From UMGS1975 sp959600905 (GTDB lineage Bacteria > Bacillota > Clostridia > Christensenellales > QAND01): 25,580 nucleotides of DNA. Positions 23,871-25,580 of the stretch are shown here, piece after piece. The notes under the pieces are model-generated. The model had not been told where the DNA came from. It searched no databases and saw only the letters and a list, made by a program, of their open reading frames with translations. The stretch is taken from the NCBI GenBank assembly GCA_959600905.1, contig CAUGNO010000015.1, positions 1-25,580 on the forward strand, in the 5' to 3' direction. The translations under genes and the position numbers were made by a program. Each line of letters begins with the position of its first letter. Positions within the stretch are counted from its first letter, which is position 1.

Positions 23871-25361
23871 ATGCGAAAAGCGAAAAAGTTTTTGCTGAAT
23901 GCTATCATTTTATCAGGTACTTCGCTATTGGTTCGCATGGTCAGCGTCTCTTTCGGTGTCTATGTTGCCAATCAAATTGGATCAGAAGGCATCGGTGTAT
24001 TTCAGCTCATTACCTCTATTTATATGTTTGCCATCACCGTAGCTACCTCTGGGATTCACCTAACAACTACTCGGCTTGTCACCGAGGAATTGGCCGTTCA
24101 CTCTCCCGGTACAGCCAAGGCTGCGCTGCATAAATGTTTGAAGTACAGCGCTTGCTTTAGTTTCGGCACGGCGTTTGCCCTATACTTTGCTGCGCCATGG
24201 ATGACCAGTATTTGGCTACATAATAGAATCACAATAAGGCCTTTATCAGCCCTTGCGCTTAGCCTGCCGCCGCTGGCGCTTTCCTCTGTCTTTACCGGAT
24301 ATTTTACTGCATTGCGAAATGCAACCAAAAACGCCAGCGCACAAATTCTAAAACAGGGGGGCAAAATCGCCATTACCCTCCTCCTTTTACGGCAATACCT
24401 CCCGCAGGGCATAGATGGCGCCTGTTTATCTCTGGTTCTAGGCGATGTAGCGGCAGAAGTCTTTTCCTTTTTATATTTAGGGCTGCTTCTAATCATGGAT
24501 CAGAAGAAAAAAACACAAAAAACAGAAAAACATCCTCAGCTCACAAAAAAAATGTTGGGGATTTGCCTACCTATCGCTTTCAGCTCATACGTACGCTCTG
24601 CGCTTGTCACAATAAAACAAGTTATGATTCCAAACGGACTAGAAAAGTCCGGTATCAGCTGTGACGAGGCCATGTCACAATACGGTCTAATCGGCGGTAT
24701 GGTCATGCCTGTCATCATGTTTCCCTCTGTACTACTTTCATCCGTCAGTACATTGCTGATTCCAGAAATCTCGGAAAAAAATGTACAGCATAAAAACGGA
24801 CAGATCCTTCACGTTTTATCGCGTATTTTCAAAATCACTCTTTTATTTTCCATCTGCATCAGTGGCATTTTATTTGCGTTTGCAGACCAACTTAGCTTAG
24901 CGCTATATCATAGCTTACAAGCCGCTCCTTATATCCGAATTTTAGCACCTTTGGTAACGCTTATGTATTTCGATGAAATCGTAGATGCCATTCTAAAGGG
25001 GCTAGATCAGCAGGTCAGGGTGGTTGGTATCAATATATTGGATACTATCGTAGGAATCTGTCTCATATACACCATTCTTCCCTGGTGGGGGCTAGCCGGT
25101 TACATCGCTGTTATCTTTACAACTGAAACCCTAAATGCTCTTCTTAGCATTCGAAGGCTTTGTAAGGTTAGCAAATTTCATATAGACTTTCAGGGCTGGA
25201 TCCTCTCACCTACCATCTGTATTGCAATTTCTGTTCTGCTGCTTCGCATACTTTGTCTCTCAGGATTGACCATCGTTTGGACCATTCTCTTATCATTGGT
25301 TGTCTATCTTGTTTTATTGTTCATCACAGGTACCCTCAAATACAAAGATTTTAAGCTTTAA
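23871..25361 (+). CDS. Polysaccharide/lipid flippase of the SpoVB-like MOP superfamily
   Basis: A 496-residue membrane protein with about 14 hydrophobic segments. It opens with a basic stretch and LNAIILSGTSLLVRMVSVSF, then GVYVANQIGSEGIGVFQLI, as in the SpoVB/MurJ-related polysaccharide biosynthesis family. Later landmarks are the MPVIMFPSVLLSSVSTLLIP segment and FADQLSLALYHS. Members flip lipid-linked cell wall or spore cortex precursors. The SpoVB name is likely but not proven; sporulation context is absent. The ATG at 23871 is chosen because AAAGG directly abuts the earlier ATG at 23862. Base composition is more AT-rich than in the dipeptidase gene. A terminator follows at 25411. Confidence 0.82.
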   Translation: MRKAKKFLLNAIILSGTSLLVRMVSVSFGVYVANQIGSEGIGVFQLITSIYMFAITVATSGIHLTTTRLVTEELAVHSPGTAKAALHKCLKYSACFSFGTAFALYFAAPWMTSIWLHNRITIRPLSALALSLPPLALSSVFTGYFTALRNATKNASAQILKQGGKIAITLLLLRQYLPQGIDGACLSLVLGDVAAEVFSFLYLGLLLIMDQKKKTQKTEKHPQLTKKMLGICLPIAFSSYVRSALVTIKQVMIPNGLEKSGISCDEAMSQYGLIGGMVMPVIMFPSVLLSSVSTLLIPEISEKNVQHKNGQILHVLSRIFKITLLFSICISGILFAFADQLSLALYHSLQAAPYIRILAPLVTLMYFDEIVDAILKGLDQQVRVVGINILDTIVGICLIYTILPWWGLAGYIAVIFTTETLNALLSIRRLCKVSKFHIDFQGWILSPTICIAISVLLLRILCLSGLTIVWTILLSLVVYLVLLFITGTLKYKDFKL

Positions 25362-25410
25362 ACCATTTGTATAAACATATCATGATATTTTATATATAAG
25401 ATTTGCATAC

Positions 25411-25440
25411 AAAAAAAGCCGAAGAATATCTTCGGCTTTT
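25411..25440. terminator. Bidirectional terminator between the flippase and tRNA-Asn
   Basis: A 12-bp perfect stem (25414-25425 with 25429-25440, 3-nt loop) containing GCCGAAGA. T runs follow on both strands, at least seven on the minus strand. It ends the flippase transcript (plus) and the rRNA-tRNA transcript (minus), one base past the tRNA 3' end. Confidence 0.9.
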
Positions 25441-25441
25441 A

Positions 25442-25517
25442 TGGCTCCTCCAGTAGGGCTTGAACCTACGACACCGCGGTTAACAGCCGCGTGCTCTGCC
25501 AACTGAGCTATGGAGGA
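25442..25517 (-). tRNA. tRNA-Asn (anticodon GTT)
   Basis: A 76-nt cloverleaf on the minus strand. The 7-bp acceptor stem pairs TCCTCCA with TGGAGGA. The D arm is GCTC-AGTTGGCA-GAGC, the anticodon stem CGCGG/CCGCG holds loop CTGTTAA with GTT (25484-25482), and the T arm is GTAGG-TTCAAGC-CCTAC. The discriminator is G and the CCA end is encoded (25442-25444). It follows the 5S rRNA gene by 11 nt, so it is processed from the rRNA operon transcript. Confidence 0.95.
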
Positions 25518-25528
25518 ATATAATAGAA

Positions 25529-25580
25529 TCCGGCAGTGACCTATCTTCCCAGGCCGTTGCCAGCCAAGTATTGTCGGCGC
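25529..25580 (-). rRNA. 5S ribosomal RNA, 3' end (gene runs off the right edge)
   Basis: The minus strand reads CTTGGCTGGCAACGGCCTGG and then GGAAGATAGGTCACTGCCGG, the conserved 3' half of bacterial 5S rRNA. The 3' end is placed at the A after GCCGG (25529) by analogy. The rest of the gene, and presumably 23S and 16S rRNA, lie beyond the window. Confidence 0.85.

Overview
The window reads as a chromosomal segment of a low-to-medium GC Firmicute, most likely a Clostridia-class anaerobe. The grounds are a DUF5685 protein, DegV/FakB, a BcrA-type ABC transporter with an OmpR-type two-component system, a SpoVB-like flippase, a Re-citrate-synthase-type DRE-TIM enzyme, a 2,4-diaminopentanoate-dehydrogenase-like enzyme and strong AGGAGG ribosome binding sites almost everywhere. 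No species is claimed. There is no CRISPR array, prophage or recognisable insertion sequence.

Layout. Positions 1-344 hold the N-terminal part of a DUF5685 gene (minus). Positions 453-4535 hold a tight five-gene minus-strand operon (P-loop ATPase, thrC, ylxP-like, trpS, SDR oxidoreductase) with a palindromic promoter region and a clear terminator. Positions 4559-7368 hold an aminotransferase and a Re-citrate-synthase-like gene (minus), divergent from degV (plus, 7456-8325). Positions 8326-9680 are a gene-poor, AT-richer interval with a PH-domain membrane protein, a broken gene fragment and a 23-bp perfect hairpin. Positions 9764-12288 carry greA-lysS, where LysS has an extra C-terminal tRNA-binding domain and greA has a promoter followed at once by a terminator-like hairpin. 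Positions 12326-13970 carry an unknown anchored protein and dusB.

Positions 13993-17563 form a response regulator / ABC transporter / histidine kinase cassette. An operator of four 7-bp units at exact 11-bp spacing lies ahead of the ABC genes. Positions 17609-20135 hold an XRE regulator, a small secreted protein, and a divergent three-gene unit of an ECF sigma factor, a membrane-anchored putative anti-sigma factor and a small unknown protein. Positions 20134-25440 hold a diaminopentanoate-dehydrogenase-like gene (minus) and then MATE transporter, M19 dipeptidase and SpoVB-like flippase genes (plus). The right edge has tRNA-Asn and the 3' end of a 5S rRNA, the tail of an rRNA operon on the minus strand.

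How the parts may fit: aminotransferase plus Re-citrate synthase suggest carbon flow from oxaloacetate and acetyl-CoA toward glutamate; thrC, trpS, lysS, greA and dusB are housekeeping. The two regulatory blocks (TCS-ABC, and ECF sigma with secreted protein) look like envelope-stress or peptide-antibiotic sensing. All functional calls rest on motif recognition by eye; no database search was run.
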